Origin: Oscillospiraceae bacterium
GTDB lineage: Bacteria; Bacillota; Clostridia; Oscillospirales; Acutalibacteraceae
Assembly: GCA_028706415.1 (NCBI GenBank)
Contig: JAQWBK010000018.1
Coordinates: forward strand, 1 to 20,934
Direction of reading: 5' to 3'
DNA length: 20,934 bases
In this document: positions 6,960 through 14,569 of the stretch, piece by piece
How the letters are laid out: the number at the start of each line of letters is the position of its first letter
How positions within the stretch are numbered: position 1 is the first letter of the stretch
The notes under the pieces: model-generated
The model's input: the letters and a program-made list of their open reading frames with translations, nothing else
What the model was told of the DNA's origin: nothing
Database searches by the model: none
Program-made: the position numbers and the translations under genes

Positions 6960-7984
6960 ATGTATATGATACCTGCCTGCTTAAAGGTGATGAAAAAGGG
7001 ATAAAAAAGGCGGCGGAATTGCTTCGACAGGGGGAAACGGTTGCCATACCCACCGAAACGGTATATGGGTTGGCTGCCAATGCCCTCGACCACAAGGCAG
7101 TGTGCCGCATTTTCGAGGCGAAAGGCCGCCCCCAGGATAACCCCCTAATTGTTCATATATCCGATATTAACCGCCTTGAAGAGCTGGTAACCGATATTCC
7201 GAATTCGGCAAGGATTTTGGCGGATAAATATTGGCCTGGACCGCTTACCATGATATTTAACCGCAGTTTAATAATACCCGAATCTGTAAGCGCCGGACTT
7301 TCTACCGTTGCGGTTCGTATGCCCTCCCATCCGGTGGCGCAGGCGATAATAAAAGCGGCCGATTTGCCGCTTGCTGCCCCATCTGCCAACCGCTCAGGCA
7401 GCCCAAGCCCCACAACGGTCGCTCATGTACTTCAAGATATGCAGGGGCGTATACCGGCAATTGTGGACGGTGGGGAGTGCGAGGTAGGGGTGGAATCCAC
7501 GGTTGTCGATTTAACCGGCAAGCAGCCAAAACTGCTGCGCCCCGGCGTCATAACCCCCGAAATGCTGATATCTGCATTGGGCGGTGTTGGAATTCATCCT
7601 GCCGTAAAAACAAAGCTTCAGGATAATGAACCGGCAGTCTCGCCGGGACTTAAATATAAGCATTATTCGCCCAAAGCTAATGTTCTGCTTGTCAAGGCTT
7701 CCCCCCAAAGGTTTACCGATTTTGTAAACGGTCAAAAAGGGGAGGGGACGGCGGCTATGTGCTTTGACGGGGAAGAGGGGGCATTACTGGTGCCCTTCGT
7801 AACCTATGGTAGCCGCCATGATTCAAAAGCACAGGCACATCGCGTTTTTGATGCCCTCAGACGGCTTGATGAAATTGGAGCCGCAACCGTTTATTGCTCC
7901 TGTCCGGACGAAAAGGGCATTGGGCTTGCGGTATATAATCGGTTGCTTCGTGCCGCCGGATATGAGGTGATTCAACTTGATTGA
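6956..7984 (+). CDS. tsaC: L-threonylcarbamoyladenylate synthase (Sua5/YwlC type)
   Basis: Makes threonylcarbamoyl-AMP from threonine, bicarbonate and ATP, the first step of t6A37 modification of ANN-decoding tRNAs. At 342 residues it is the long Sua5 form: an N-terminal YrdC domain (about 10-205) plus a C-terminal Sua5 domain. Motifs seen include IPTETVYGLAANA, FEAKGRPQDNPLIVHI, AAPSANRSGSPSPT, GVESTVVDL and LLRPGVIT. The linker SPGLKYKHYSPKA introduces the second domain. The start is a GTG overlapping the prfA stop, preceded by a GGGGGA within prfA. The 3' end overlaps coaE by eight bases, so the three genes are translationally coupled. Confidence 0.95.
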   Translation: MNVYDTCLLKGDEKGIKKAAELLRQGETVAIPTETVYGLAANALDHKAVCRIFEAKGRPQDNPLIVHISDINRLEELVTDIPNSARILADKYWPGPLTMIFNRSLIIPESVSAGLSTVAVRMPSHPVAQAIIKAADLPLAAPSANRSGSPSPTTVAHVLQDMQGRIPAIVDGGECEVGVESTVVDLTGKQPKLLRPGVITPEMLISALGGVGIHPAVKTKLQDNEPAVSPGLKYKHYSPKANVLLVKASPQRFTDFVNGQKGEGTAAMCFDGEEGALLVPFVTYGSRHDSKAQAHRVFDALRRLDEIGAATVYCSCPDEKGIGLAVYNRLLRAAGYEVIQLD

Positions 7985-8600
7985 AAAGCTGTATGTTGTC
8001 GGGCTGACAGGGCCTACCGGTTCGGGGAAAAGCGTTGTATCGGGAGTTTTTGTGAATAATAATATATCGGTTATTGATACCGACACTCTCGCTAGAGAGG
8101 TGGTAGAGCCCGGTTCTGTGTGTCTTCAAGAAATTGTGGATAATTTTTCGGATGAAATATTAAATAGCGATGGTACTCTTAATCGCCGTGAGCTTGCAAG
8201 ACGCGCTTTTTCCACCCCTGAAAACACCCGACTTCTAAATTCAATAACCCATCCGCATATAATTAAGCTAACAAAGTCAATACTAATGCAAATGGAGCAG
8301 GCGGGTGAATCTATCGCTGTTATTGATGCCCCACTTTTGTTTGAAAGCGGGATGAATTTAATTTGCGATAGGACGATTGCGGTTATAGCCTCTTATGATA
8401 AACGGTTAAAACGGATATTACAGCGCGACAGCGGTCTGGACGAAGAGCTGGCTCGCGCCCGTATGGCATCTCAGCAGTCTGAGGATTATTATACATCCCG
8501 TGCTACGGTGGTGCTGAACAGTAACGGAGAGATTGATGTTCTGCGAGAACAGGCTGAAAAGCTTGCCCGGAGCATTCGGGAGTGGTCCCATGAAAAGTAA
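7977..8600 (+). CDS. coaE: Dephospho-CoA kinase
   Basis: Catalyses the last step of coenzyme A synthesis, ATP-dependent phosphorylation of the 3' hydroxyl of dephospho-CoA. Its 207 residues match the family. The P-loop GPTGSGKS is at residues 12-19, followed by the family motifs IDTDTLAREVVEPG (about 34-47) and VIDAPLLFESGMN (about 113-125). The start is a TTG that overlaps the tsaC stop, with GAGGTGA seven to twelve bases upstream, and it gives the normal N-terminus VVGLTGPTGSGKS. The 3' end overlaps the lytic transglycosylase gene by 11 bases. Confidence 0.95.
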   Translation: MIEKLYVVGLTGPTGSGKSVVSGVFVNNNISVIDTDTLAREVVEPGSVCLQEIVDNFSDEILNSDGTLNRRELARRAFSTPENTRLLNSITHPHIIKLTKSILMQMEQAGESIAVIDAPLLFESGMNLICDRTIAVIASYDKRLKRILQRDSGLDEELARARMASQQSEDYYTSRATVVLNSNGEIDVLREQAEKLARSIREWSHEK

Positions 8601-9222
8601 GCGGGAAAAGCTTTATAAAAGCTTCACCCTTTATCGTGAAGACGAAACCGCGCAAAAAACGAATATCATTTTTGAAATGATAGCCTTGGTTGTTTTTCTT
8701 TTTGTATCCACCGTGTTATTACATTTTGGATATGTGAGATTTATGAGGGCGGCATATCCCATGGACTATGACAATTATGTATCGGTATATGCCCAAAAGT
8801 ATGATTTCGAACCCTCTCTCATATATGCAATAATCCATACAGAAAGCGGCTTTCGGCCAAATGCGGTATCATCTGCCGATGCCATGGGGCTTATGCAGAT
8901 TAAAAAGGATACTTTTGAATGGGCTCAAAGCCGTTCGCCGGAAAAGGAAAAGCTTGAAACAGCGGAGCTTTTCAACCCGGAGATAAACATTCATTACGGG
9001 GTATTAACCCTCTCCCTTCTGCGAAAGGAACTTAACGATACCGCCACATTTCTGGCAGCATACAACGCGGGAATAGGTAATGTATGGCGGTGGCTCAAGA
9101 AGCCCGAATGCTCTGACGACGGGATGACGCTTAAATATATACCATATGAGGAAACACGCAAATATATTATTAAGATAAAAAAAGCAAAAGCCATGTACGA
9201 GAAGCTGTACGATACTGATTAA
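8590..9222 (+). CDS. Membrane-anchored lytic transglycosylase (SLT domain)
   Basis: Cell-wall enzyme cleaving the MurNAc-GlcNAc bond of peptidoglycan to give anhydro-muropeptides. A single membrane anchor at about residues 28-46 (MIALVVFLFVSTVLLHF) puts the catalytic domain outside the cell. The SLT fold shows the catalytic glutamate E85 in IIHTESGFRPNAVS, then AMGLMQI and AYNAGIGNVWRW. The start at 8590 is preferred to in-frame codons further upstream because GGGAG lies seven bases before it and it gives a normal short cytoplasmic tail. It overlaps coaE by 11 bases. It resembles the small SLT proteins found next to coaE in many clostridia. Confidence 0.9.
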   Translation: MKSKREKLYKSFTLYREDETAQKTNIIFEMIALVVFLFVSTVLLHFGYVRFMRAAYPMDYDNYVSVYAQKYDFEPSLIYAIIHTESGFRPNAVSSADAMGLMQIKKDTFEWAQSRSPEKEKLETAELFNPEINIHYGVLTLSLLRKELNDTATFLAAYNAGIGNVWRWLKKPECSDDGMTLKYIPYEETRKYIIKIKKAKAMYEKLYDTD

Positions 9223-9274
9223 TCGTAGGATGAATATAAATATTATCAATCTTGGTCGAAAGGATGTCATTAAC

Positions 9275-10684
9275 ATGAATAATAAGGAAAAGTCGCCATC
9301 AGAGCTTTTAAAAGAGAAGCTGTTCCATACCAAACGGGAGGCATTCGCCACCCTTGATGATGCCGAAATAAAAGCGGCAGATTTGTATGCAGAGGAATAC
9401 CGCAATTTTTTGAACACCGCCAAAACCGAAAGAGAGGCGGTAAACGCCGCTATATCACTTGCCCACGCAAAGGGATTTGTTCCGTATGACCGAAAAAAAG
9501 CCCTTAAGGCAGGCGATAAAGTTTATTTAAACAATCGTGGGAAGGCCCTGCTGCTTGCGGTTATCGGAACCCGTCCAATCACCGATGGCGTATCAATAGC
9601 CGCCGCTCATATCGATTCCCCCCGACTTGATTTAAAGCCCAACCCCCTGTATGAAGACCACAATTTAGCATATTTTGATACCCATTATTATGGGGGTATA
9701 AAAAAATATCAATGGACTGCCATTCCTCTCTCTCTTCACGGAGTTGTTGCGCTGAAGGATGGCAATAGCATTGAAATAAAAATTGGTGAGGATGCGGACG
9801 ACCCTGTGTTTTGTGTTACCGATTTGCTCCCTCATCTTGCAGCAGAACAGATGAAACGCAAGGCGGTAGATGTCATTAAAGGGGAAGACCTTAACATTCT
9901 TATCGGTTCACGCGCATTTAAGGATGATAAGGGCAGTGAGCTTGTCAAGCTTAATATTATGAAAATACTGAGTGAGCGGTATGGAATAACCGAGAGCGAT
10001 TTCCTTTCTGCCGAGCTGGAGGCGGTACCCGCCTTTAATGCTCGTGATGTTGGGCTTGACCGCAGCATGATTGGTGGATATGGGCATGATGACCGTGTTT
10101 GCGCATATCCCGCCCTGACTGCTATTCTTGCAACTGAAAAACCTGCTTACACCGCCGTAACCATTCTTGCGGATAAGGAGGAAATCGGTTCGGATGGCAA
10201 CACCGGTATGCAGTCGGCATATCTCAGATACTTTATCGCTGATATTGCAGCCGCCTTCGGGGAGGAGGCACGCCATGTTCTGTCAACCTCGGTATGTCTG
10301 TCCGCCGATGTCAATGTTGCGTATGACCCGATCTATTCCGAAGTATTTGAAGCCAGAAACTGTGCCTTCCTCAACGGCGGGGTTGTGCTTACAAAATATA
10401 CAGGTTCAAGGGGAAAATCAGACACCTCCGACGCCTCCGCCGAGCTGATGGCGAAGATCCGAAAAATGATGGATGACAAGGACATTTTGTGGCAAATCGG
10501 GGAGCTTGGAAAGGTTGATGCTGGGGGCGGGGGCACGGTTGCAAAGTATATCGCCGATCTTAATGTTGATACCGTTGACCTTGGTGTGCCGGTGCTTTCG
10601 ATGCATGCGCCCTTTGAAGTGGTGTCAAAGCTGGATTTGCATATGGCACATAAGGCATTTTCGGCTTTATTGGAACGGAAATAA
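9275..10684 (+). CDS. M18 family zinc aminopeptidase
   Basis: Cytoplasmic metallopeptidase that removes N-terminal residues, often acidic ones, from peptides. At 469 residues it has M18 length. The metal and catalytic motifs are visible: H112 and D114 in AAHIDSPRLDLKPNP, the catalytic ILADKEEIGSDGNTG, GGYGHDDRV, SADVNVAYDP and the C-terminal VLSMHAPFEV histidine. The start at 9275 was chosen over an in-frame ATG at 9230 because GAAAGGA lies a normal distance before it and the family begins with a similar short polar segment. It is the last gene of the prfA operon and is followed by a likely terminator. Confidence 0.92.
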   Translation: MNNKEKSPSELLKEKLFHTKREAFATLDDAEIKAADLYAEEYRNFLNTAKTEREAVNAAISLAHAKGFVPYDRKKALKAGDKVYLNNRGKALLLAVIGTRPITDGVSIAAAHIDSPRLDLKPNPLYEDHNLAYFDTHYYGGIKKYQWTAIPLSLHGVVALKDGNSIEIKIGEDADDPVFCVTDLLPHLAAEQMKRKAVDVIKGEDLNILIGSRAFKDDKGSELVKLNIMKILSERYGITESDFLSAELEAVPAFNARDVGLDRSMIGGYGHDDRVCAYPALTAILATEKPAYTAVTILADKEEIGSDGNTGMQSAYLRYFIADIAAAFGEEARHVLSTSVCLSADVNVAYDPIYSEVFEARNCAFLNGGVVLTKYTGSRGKSDTSDASAELMAKIRKMMDDKDILWQIGELGKVDAGGGGTVAKYIADLNVDTVDLGVPVLSMHAPFEVVSKLDLHMAHKAFSALLERK

Positions 10685-10692
10685 TATATTTA

Positions 10693-10736
10693 AAAGGGGG
10701 CTTTCGTGTCCGGCGAGGTTCCCTTTGCTTTTTTAT
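10693..10736 (+). terminator. Probable terminator after the M18 gene
   Basis: AAAGGG (10693-10698) can pair with CCCTTT (10721-10726) over a long loop, followed closely by GC and six T residues. The stem is short, but the position, just after a stop codon and before an independently led gene, supports it. Confidence 0.45.
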
Positions 10737-10776
10737 TAATGCTTGAATATTTTACTTGGAAGGTTAGGATTATCTT

Positions 10777-12162
10777 ATGCAATTAGAGAAAAATCAGGTT
10801 ATACCGCTGAAAATTACAGGAATGACGGCCGAGGGGAGCGGTGTAGGCCGCTATATTTCGGACGGGGATGAGAGGGGACTTGCGGTTTTCGTACCCTTCA
10901 CAGCGGTGGGTGATTTAATAAACTGCCATATCGTCAAGGTCAATCCAACCCATGCTTATGGTAGGGTTGAAGAAATACTTGAACCCTCCTCCAACAGAAT
11001 AGAGCTGGAGGGGGATTGCTCGACTTTCGGAAGGTGCGGCGGCTGCGTATGGCGGCATACCAGTTATGAAGCAGAGTTAGATTATAAGTGGCAAAGGGTT
11101 GCGGATGCCCTAAAGCGTATTGGTGGGCTGGATATTCTGCCTCAGCCTATCGTGGGCGCGGATAATCCTGACGCATATCGAAACAAGGCGCAGTATCCCG
11201 TCATTCCGGGGGAACATAGGTTGATGATCGGGTTTTATGCTCCCCGAAGTCATCGTGTAGTCGAGCAGCACCATTGTCTTCTTCAGCCGCTCTTGTTCGG
11301 GGATATTGTTGATTTAATATCAAGATGGGCAAAGAAAGCCGGAGTAACGGCATATGATGAAGCCACCCAAAAGGGACTGCTGCGGCATATCTACATCCGA
11401 CAAGCAGAGGTAACCGGGGAGGTTATGGTGGGGCTTGTATGCACATCGGGTAAGGTGCCCCAGATAGATACATTGGTTGAATTATTAAAAGAAAAAGTTG
11501 CCGGCTTAGCCTCTGTGATGGTCAATATAAACCGCGAAAAGACTAATGTTATCCTCGGCGTAAATGAATTTGTGGTATGGGGAAAGGATTACATCACCGA
11601 CGAACTGTGTGGACTTCGTTTCCGCCTGTCAATGCGTTCATTTTATCAGGTCAACCGCCGTCAAGCTGAAAAGCTTTACACCCTTGCTGCCGAGGCGGCA
11701 GGGCTTACAGGCAGTGAAACGGTTTTTGATTTATACTGCGGTACCGGCTCCATTGGGCTTACCATGGCAAAAAAAGCAGGACAGATTATTGGGGTGGAAA
11801 TTATAGAGCAGTCGGTCGAGGATGCCCGCCGTAATGCGGCGGAAAACGATATTGATAACGCACGCTTTATTTGCTCCGACGCGGCCAAGGCGGCAGAAAT
11901 GCTTAAATCCGAGGGGGTTAATCCCGATATAGTGGTGCTGGACCCTCCACGCAAGGGTTGCGATGCCGAGCTGATTAATACCATAGCAGAAATGTCTCCC
12001 AAACGGGTGGTATATATTTCTTGCGATCCGGCCACCCTTGCCCGCGACCTAAAACGCTTTGATGAACTGGGATATAAAACCCAAAGTGTCGTCCCCGTAG
12101 ATATGTTCCCAAGAACCGCCCACGTTGAGACGGTAGTATTGATAACAAGGGTGAAAGAATGA
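10777..12162 (+). CDS. rlmD: 23S rRNA (uracil-5-)-methyltransferase, RlmD/RlmCD type
   Basis: SAM-dependent m5U methyltransferase of the RumA/TrmA family. In Firmicutes one such enzyme (RlmCD) modifies both U747 and U1939 of 23S rRNA. A TRAM domain at about residues 3-70 is followed by iron-sulfur ligands C81, C87, C90 (CSTFGRCGGC) and C167 (EQHHCLL). The SAM site VFDLYCGTGSIGL is near 316-328, DPPRKGC at 389-395, and the catalytic cysteine C416 in VYISCDPATLARDL. The 461-residue length is normal. The start has only a modest TTAGGA upstream. It stands alone, with terminators on both sides, and marks the right end of recognisable core chromosome. Confidence 0.94.
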   Translation: MQLEKNQVIPLKITGMTAEGSGVGRYISDGDERGLAVFVPFTAVGDLINCHIVKVNPTHAYGRVEEILEPSSNRIELEGDCSTFGRCGGCVWRHTSYEAELDYKWQRVADALKRIGGLDILPQPIVGADNPDAYRNKAQYPVIPGEHRLMIGFYAPRSHRVVEQHHCLLQPLLFGDIVDLISRWAKKAGVTAYDEATQKGLLRHIYIRQAEVTGEVMVGLVCTSGKVPQIDTLVELLKEKVAGLASVMVNINREKTNVILGVNEFVVWGKDYITDELCGLRFRLSMRSFYQVNRRQAEKLYTLAAEAAGLTGSETVFDLYCGTGSIGLTMAKKAGQIIGVEIIEQSVEDARRNAAENDIDNARFICSDAAKAAEMLKSEGVNPDIVVLDPPRKGCDAELINTIAEMSPKRVVYISCDPATLARDLKRFDELGYKTQSVVPVDMFPRTAHVETVVLITRVKE

Positions 12163-12165
12163 ACT

Positions 12166-12199
12166 TGCTAAAAGCCCTTATATATCAAGGCTTTTAGCA
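12166..12199 (+). terminator. Hairpin terminator after rlmD
   Basis: TGCTAAAAGCC (12166-12176) pairs perfectly with GGCTTTTAGCA (12189-12199), and two more A-T pairs extend the stem past a bulged C. It begins four bases after the rlmD stop. The T-run lies in the stem, not after it. Two smaller hairpins follow (12203-12219 and 12222-12245). Confidence 0.6.
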
Positions 12200-12284
12200 C
12201 ACATGGGTACAAAACCCATTGAGCGAAAAACATGAAAATATCGCTTCACAGAAACAAGTCCATAAAGGCAATATTTGATAGTCA

Positions 12285-12405
12285 AGTGGTCAGGTTAGAT
12301 GTCATAGTCCCGCGAGTGGTCGGGTTAGATGTCAGCCTTCACGAGTGGTCAGGTTAGATGTTTTTTCGGAAGTTTTTGAGGTTGTGTGGTCAGATTGGAT
12401 GACAT
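12285..12405. repeat. Four direct repeats, possibly a relict IS21-type end
   Basis: The unit AGTGGTCAGGTTAGATGTCA occurs at 12285, 12315 (A to G at one position), 12344 (last bases changed to TTT) and, more diverged, at 12385. Spacings are 30, 29 and 41 bases. All copies share one orientation. Evenly spaced direct copies near one end are a known feature of IS21-family termini, where they bind the transposase, and TGTACA lies just outside the last copy at 12411-12416. No transposase gene is present. Binding sites for a regulator of the next gene are the main alternative. Confidence 0.65.
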
Positions 12406-12435
12406 TTATGTACAGTCCGAGAGAGGGGTAAGTGA

Positions 12436-12873
12436 ATGAGAGCAAAATCAAAGATTGACTTTTGGTTTAGAGTTTTAATATGGGGAACTGTATTAATAAT
12501 GTTGGTTAGCATTATGGTTGTTCCACAAAACGGAAAAACCATTGGATATGCAGTTGGTGTTCCGATGATATGCTTTGTACTTTGGATATACTTTGGTACA
12601 TATTATGAATTCAGGGATGAATACCTTTACTGCAGGAGCGGTCCGTTCGTTGAAAAAATAGTCTACGATAAAATAAAATCGGTGAAGCTTTCGCAGAATA
12701 TGCTATCTTCAATGGCGTTATCAACGAAACGCATTGAAATACGACAGCATGGCAAGGGTTATATTACAGGTACAACATATATATCCCCGGTAATACTGAT
12801 ATGGCGAACCACCGAAAAACCCAGTAAAATCAAGGAAAAACGGCCACAGCAAAGTGTATATATACTGATATAA
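12436..12873 (+). CDS. Small membrane protein with bacterial PH domain (PF06713-like)
   Basis: A 145-residue protein with two predicted membrane segments (about 11-30, FWFRVLIWGTVLIMLVSIMV, and 34-54) and a cytoplasmic bacterial PH-like domain. The pattern FRDEYLYCRSGPFVEKIVYDKIKSV, then a Leu-Ser-Ser-x-Ala-Leu-Ser stretch and KRIEIR, fits the PF06713 (bPH_4) group, whose role is unknown. A GAGAGGGG site precedes the ATG. After the conserved ISP at about residue 118 the sequence (VILIWRTTEKPSKIKEK) no longer resembles the family, so the 3' end may be frame-shifted or decayed. It sits alone between the repeat array and a terminator, at the chromosome/element junction. Confidence 0.65.
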   Translation: MRAKSKIDFWFRVLIWGTVLIMLVSIMVVPQNGKTIGYAVGVPMICFVLWIYFGTYYEFRDEYLYCRSGPFVEKIVYDKIKSVKLSQNMLSSMALSTKRIEIRQHGKGYITGTTYISPVILIWRTTEKPSKIKEKRPQQSVYILI

Positions 12874-12907
12874 GACCTGTGAAGACTGAAAAGTCGGAGC
12901 AGGTCTT
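12872..12907 (+). terminator. Strong two-part hairpin terminator
   Basis: AAGACCTG (12872-12879) pairs with CAGGTCTT (12900-12907), and an inner stem GACT/AGTC closes a GAAA loop. TTTTA overlaps the 3' arm. The hairpin begins on the stop codon of the PH-domain gene. Confidence 0.75.
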
Positions 12908-12991
12908 TTAATTTCCAGAAATAGCTATTGAGTAATACTTATATAACTGCAAATGTTGCAGCCTCCGATAATTTAATATAAACGGCCCTGT

Positions 12992-13025
12992 AGCTCGAAG
13001 TTTTATTAAAGACTTCGAGCTTTTT
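12992..13025 (+). terminator. Intrinsic terminator or attenuator before the ICE-type genes
   Basis: AGCTCGAAGT (12992-13001) pairs perfectly with ACTTCGAGCT (13012-13021), and the 3' arm runs into TTTTTATATTTT. It lies about 30 bases before the start of the gene at 13054. Because no complete gene ends just before it, it may act as an attenuator in the leader of the downstream cluster or insulate that cluster from the chromosome. A small CTGCA/TGCAG hairpin lies upstream near 12947-12961. Confidence 0.75.
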
Positions 13026-13053
13026 ATATTTTAAAAGGAAGAGAAGTGATACC

Positions 13054-13692
13054 ATGCTTTTTTGTGAGAAACCGCAGGAGCGGGAATATGAAAGACTGAT
13101 GACTTCGGTTCCAAATTTTCGGCGTCCGTCCTGCGGTTTGTTTATTTGCGAGGATACCAGTTTATTTATTACCTGCCCGTATTTTGAGCTGGTTTCCCAA
13201 ACCGTCCGCTACATGAAGAACCGCTCTTTTAACGAACGGTTTAGAAATTATATAAAAGAAAGGATAGATAAACAGATGATATTCAAAAATCAGCAGCACG
13301 AAGCCATATTTAAAAACGAATCCAGAAAACCGAGAAATCAATCCGCGCGCATGCTTACAGCGCTCTATCTTTTTACCGCTGATCACAGCCTTTGGGCGAG
13401 AGCGAAGCACTGCATCAGTCAGGAAGCGGCCATGTTTGATAAAGTATCTCTCGCCAGCATCAGCCTGCCCGGTTACACGCTATATAATGCGGCGCTAACG
13501 CTTTGCTGTAATAAAGATAAACTGTCTGTCAGTGAATTGGCGGATAAAAACACGGTTTCACCGATGCTGTTCGAATTAATCTGCGAAGCCATGACGATTC
13601 GGCGGTATGGCATGGCGGCACTTACCATCTCGGAACATGAAGTGTCAAAGATAAGGAAAAACAGCATCTATCATACAAACATCTCACGGTAA
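13054..13692 (+). CDS. DUF6075-like ICE-associated protein
   Basis: A 212-residue protein of unknown function. From about residue 87 to the end it resembles the small DUF6075 proteins common in Firmicute conjugative elements: a helical pattern with ALYLFTADHSLWARAKHCI, a phase of short helices, and SPMLFELICEAMTIRRYG near residue 168. That assignment is from memory of the family pattern and is moderate. The first 85 residues (with CEKPQEREYERL and CGLFICEDTSLFITC) are an extra segment with several cysteines that I cannot place. It is the first gene of the accessory cluster, downstream of the hairpin at 12992. The next gene starts 28 bases after it behind an AGGAGG site. Unlike most of the following proteins it lacks the Met-type C-terminal tail. 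Confidence 0.65.
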   Translation: MLFCEKPQEREYERLMTSVPNFRRPSCGLFICEDTSLFITCPYFELVSQTVRYMKNRSFNERFRNYIKERIDKQMIFKNQQHEAIFKNESRKPRNQSARMLTALYLFTADHSLWARAKHCISQEAAMFDKVSLASISLPGYTLYNAALTLCCNKDKLSVSELADKNTVSPMLFELICEAMTIRRYGMAALTISEHEVSKIRKNSIYHTNISR

Positions 13693-13720
13693 TAGCGATA
13701 TAGCGAAGGAGGAATGTATT

Positions 13721-14569
13721 ATGCTCAGCGCACTGATCCATAATGGAAATAACACATTGGTTATGTCTCTGCCAACCGGTTTCATGAATTTTCAGATGAA
13801 GCTTTTATCTATAGGCATGCAGAAGCGGCCGCAGGAAATCAAGCTGACGGACCGTGAAGAAGATCAGATCAAAGTTAAGCTGTTTTCCGACAGTGATATC
13901 GGAAATCATCTGATCCGCATATTCAATGAAACAGATACACTGTCCGATGTCAATATTACCGCAAATATGATAGCATCAGCGAATGATCACATTAAATCTG
14001 AGCTCGAACAAAACATTATCCATGACCAATATGGCAGTCCGAAGGAGCTGTTGCGGGATATCAAGGAGATGACCGAAGCTGCCGGAAAACATGAAAAAAC
14101 CTTTTACTGTCCGCTGATGGTGCAGATTCCCGATGAAGACGGTGAGCTGTACGAGATTGACAACGACATTTTGCTTGATTACGAACAGGATATTCGAGAC
14201 GCGATTCAAAAGGAGCAGCACCGTGACGGCGAGGATATGGCAAAATATTATTGGGGTAACGACGGTGTAAAAGCAAAACTCGTCTCTGCCGAATGGGATG
14301 TGGAGCAAAAAAGCGGAGAGCTGTTCGGCAGTATTCATGTGCGTTTTAATGAGCCGCTGACGGATGAAGAAACTGCTGCACTGAAAAGTTGGATCAGCGG
14401 TCAGAATTCGGACGGTCTCGGCGAAGGCTTTGAACAGCGTCCCGTCGAAACTGAAGACGGTGATTTGTATATCTCCTATTGGCACAGCGGCGACAGTTAT
14501 TTTTTATATGATAAAGACGAGATGGAAAACTATCTAGACAGGCAGCAGAGCGGAGGAATGCAGCTATGA
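13721..14569 (+). CDS. ArdA-like two-domain ICE protein
   Basis: A 282-residue acidic protein. Its N-terminal 90 residues (VMSLPTGFMNFQMKLLSIGM, then KVKLFSDSDIGNHLIRIFNETDTLSDVN) follow the pattern of the ArdA-like proteins of gut Firmicute ICEs, which are thought to mimic DNA and block restriction enzymes. The last 105 residues form a separate beta-rich domain containing LKSWISGQNSDGLGEGFEQRP and YISYWHSGDSYFLYDKDE, a module I have seen joined to many such proteins but cannot name with certainty. The protein ends QSGGMQL. The GGAGGA coding for part of that tail is also the ribosome site of the next gene, whose ATG overlaps this stop as ATGA. The antirestriction role is inferred. Confidence 0.65.
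   Translation: MLSALIHNGNNTLVMSLPTGFMNFQMKLLSIGMQKRPQEIKLTDREEDQIKVKLFSDSDIGNHLIRIFNETDTLSDVNITANMIASANDHIKSELEQNIIHDQYGSPKELLRDIKEMTEAAGKHEKTFYCPLMVQIPDEDGELYEIDNDILLDYEQDIRDAIQKEQHRDGEDMAKYYWGNDGVKAKLVSAEWDVEQKSGELFGSIHVRFNEPLTDEETAALKSWISGQNSDGLGEGFEQRPVETEDGDLYISYWHSGDSYFLYDKDEMENYLDRQQSGGMQL

Noticed and set aside
5874..8600. A prmC (release-factor glutamine methyltransferase) gene beside prfA
   Set aside because: No NPPY-type motif or spare reading frame occurs; tsaC overlaps prfA directly, so prmC must lie elsewhere.
9230..9274. Upstream ATG for the M18 aminopeptidase
   Set aside because: The extra 15 residues are not part of the family pattern, and a better placed GAAAGGA precedes 9275.
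12285..12405. CRISPR array
   Set aside because: The four copies are diverged, the gaps between them are only about 9-21 bases and unequal, and no cas gene is nearby.
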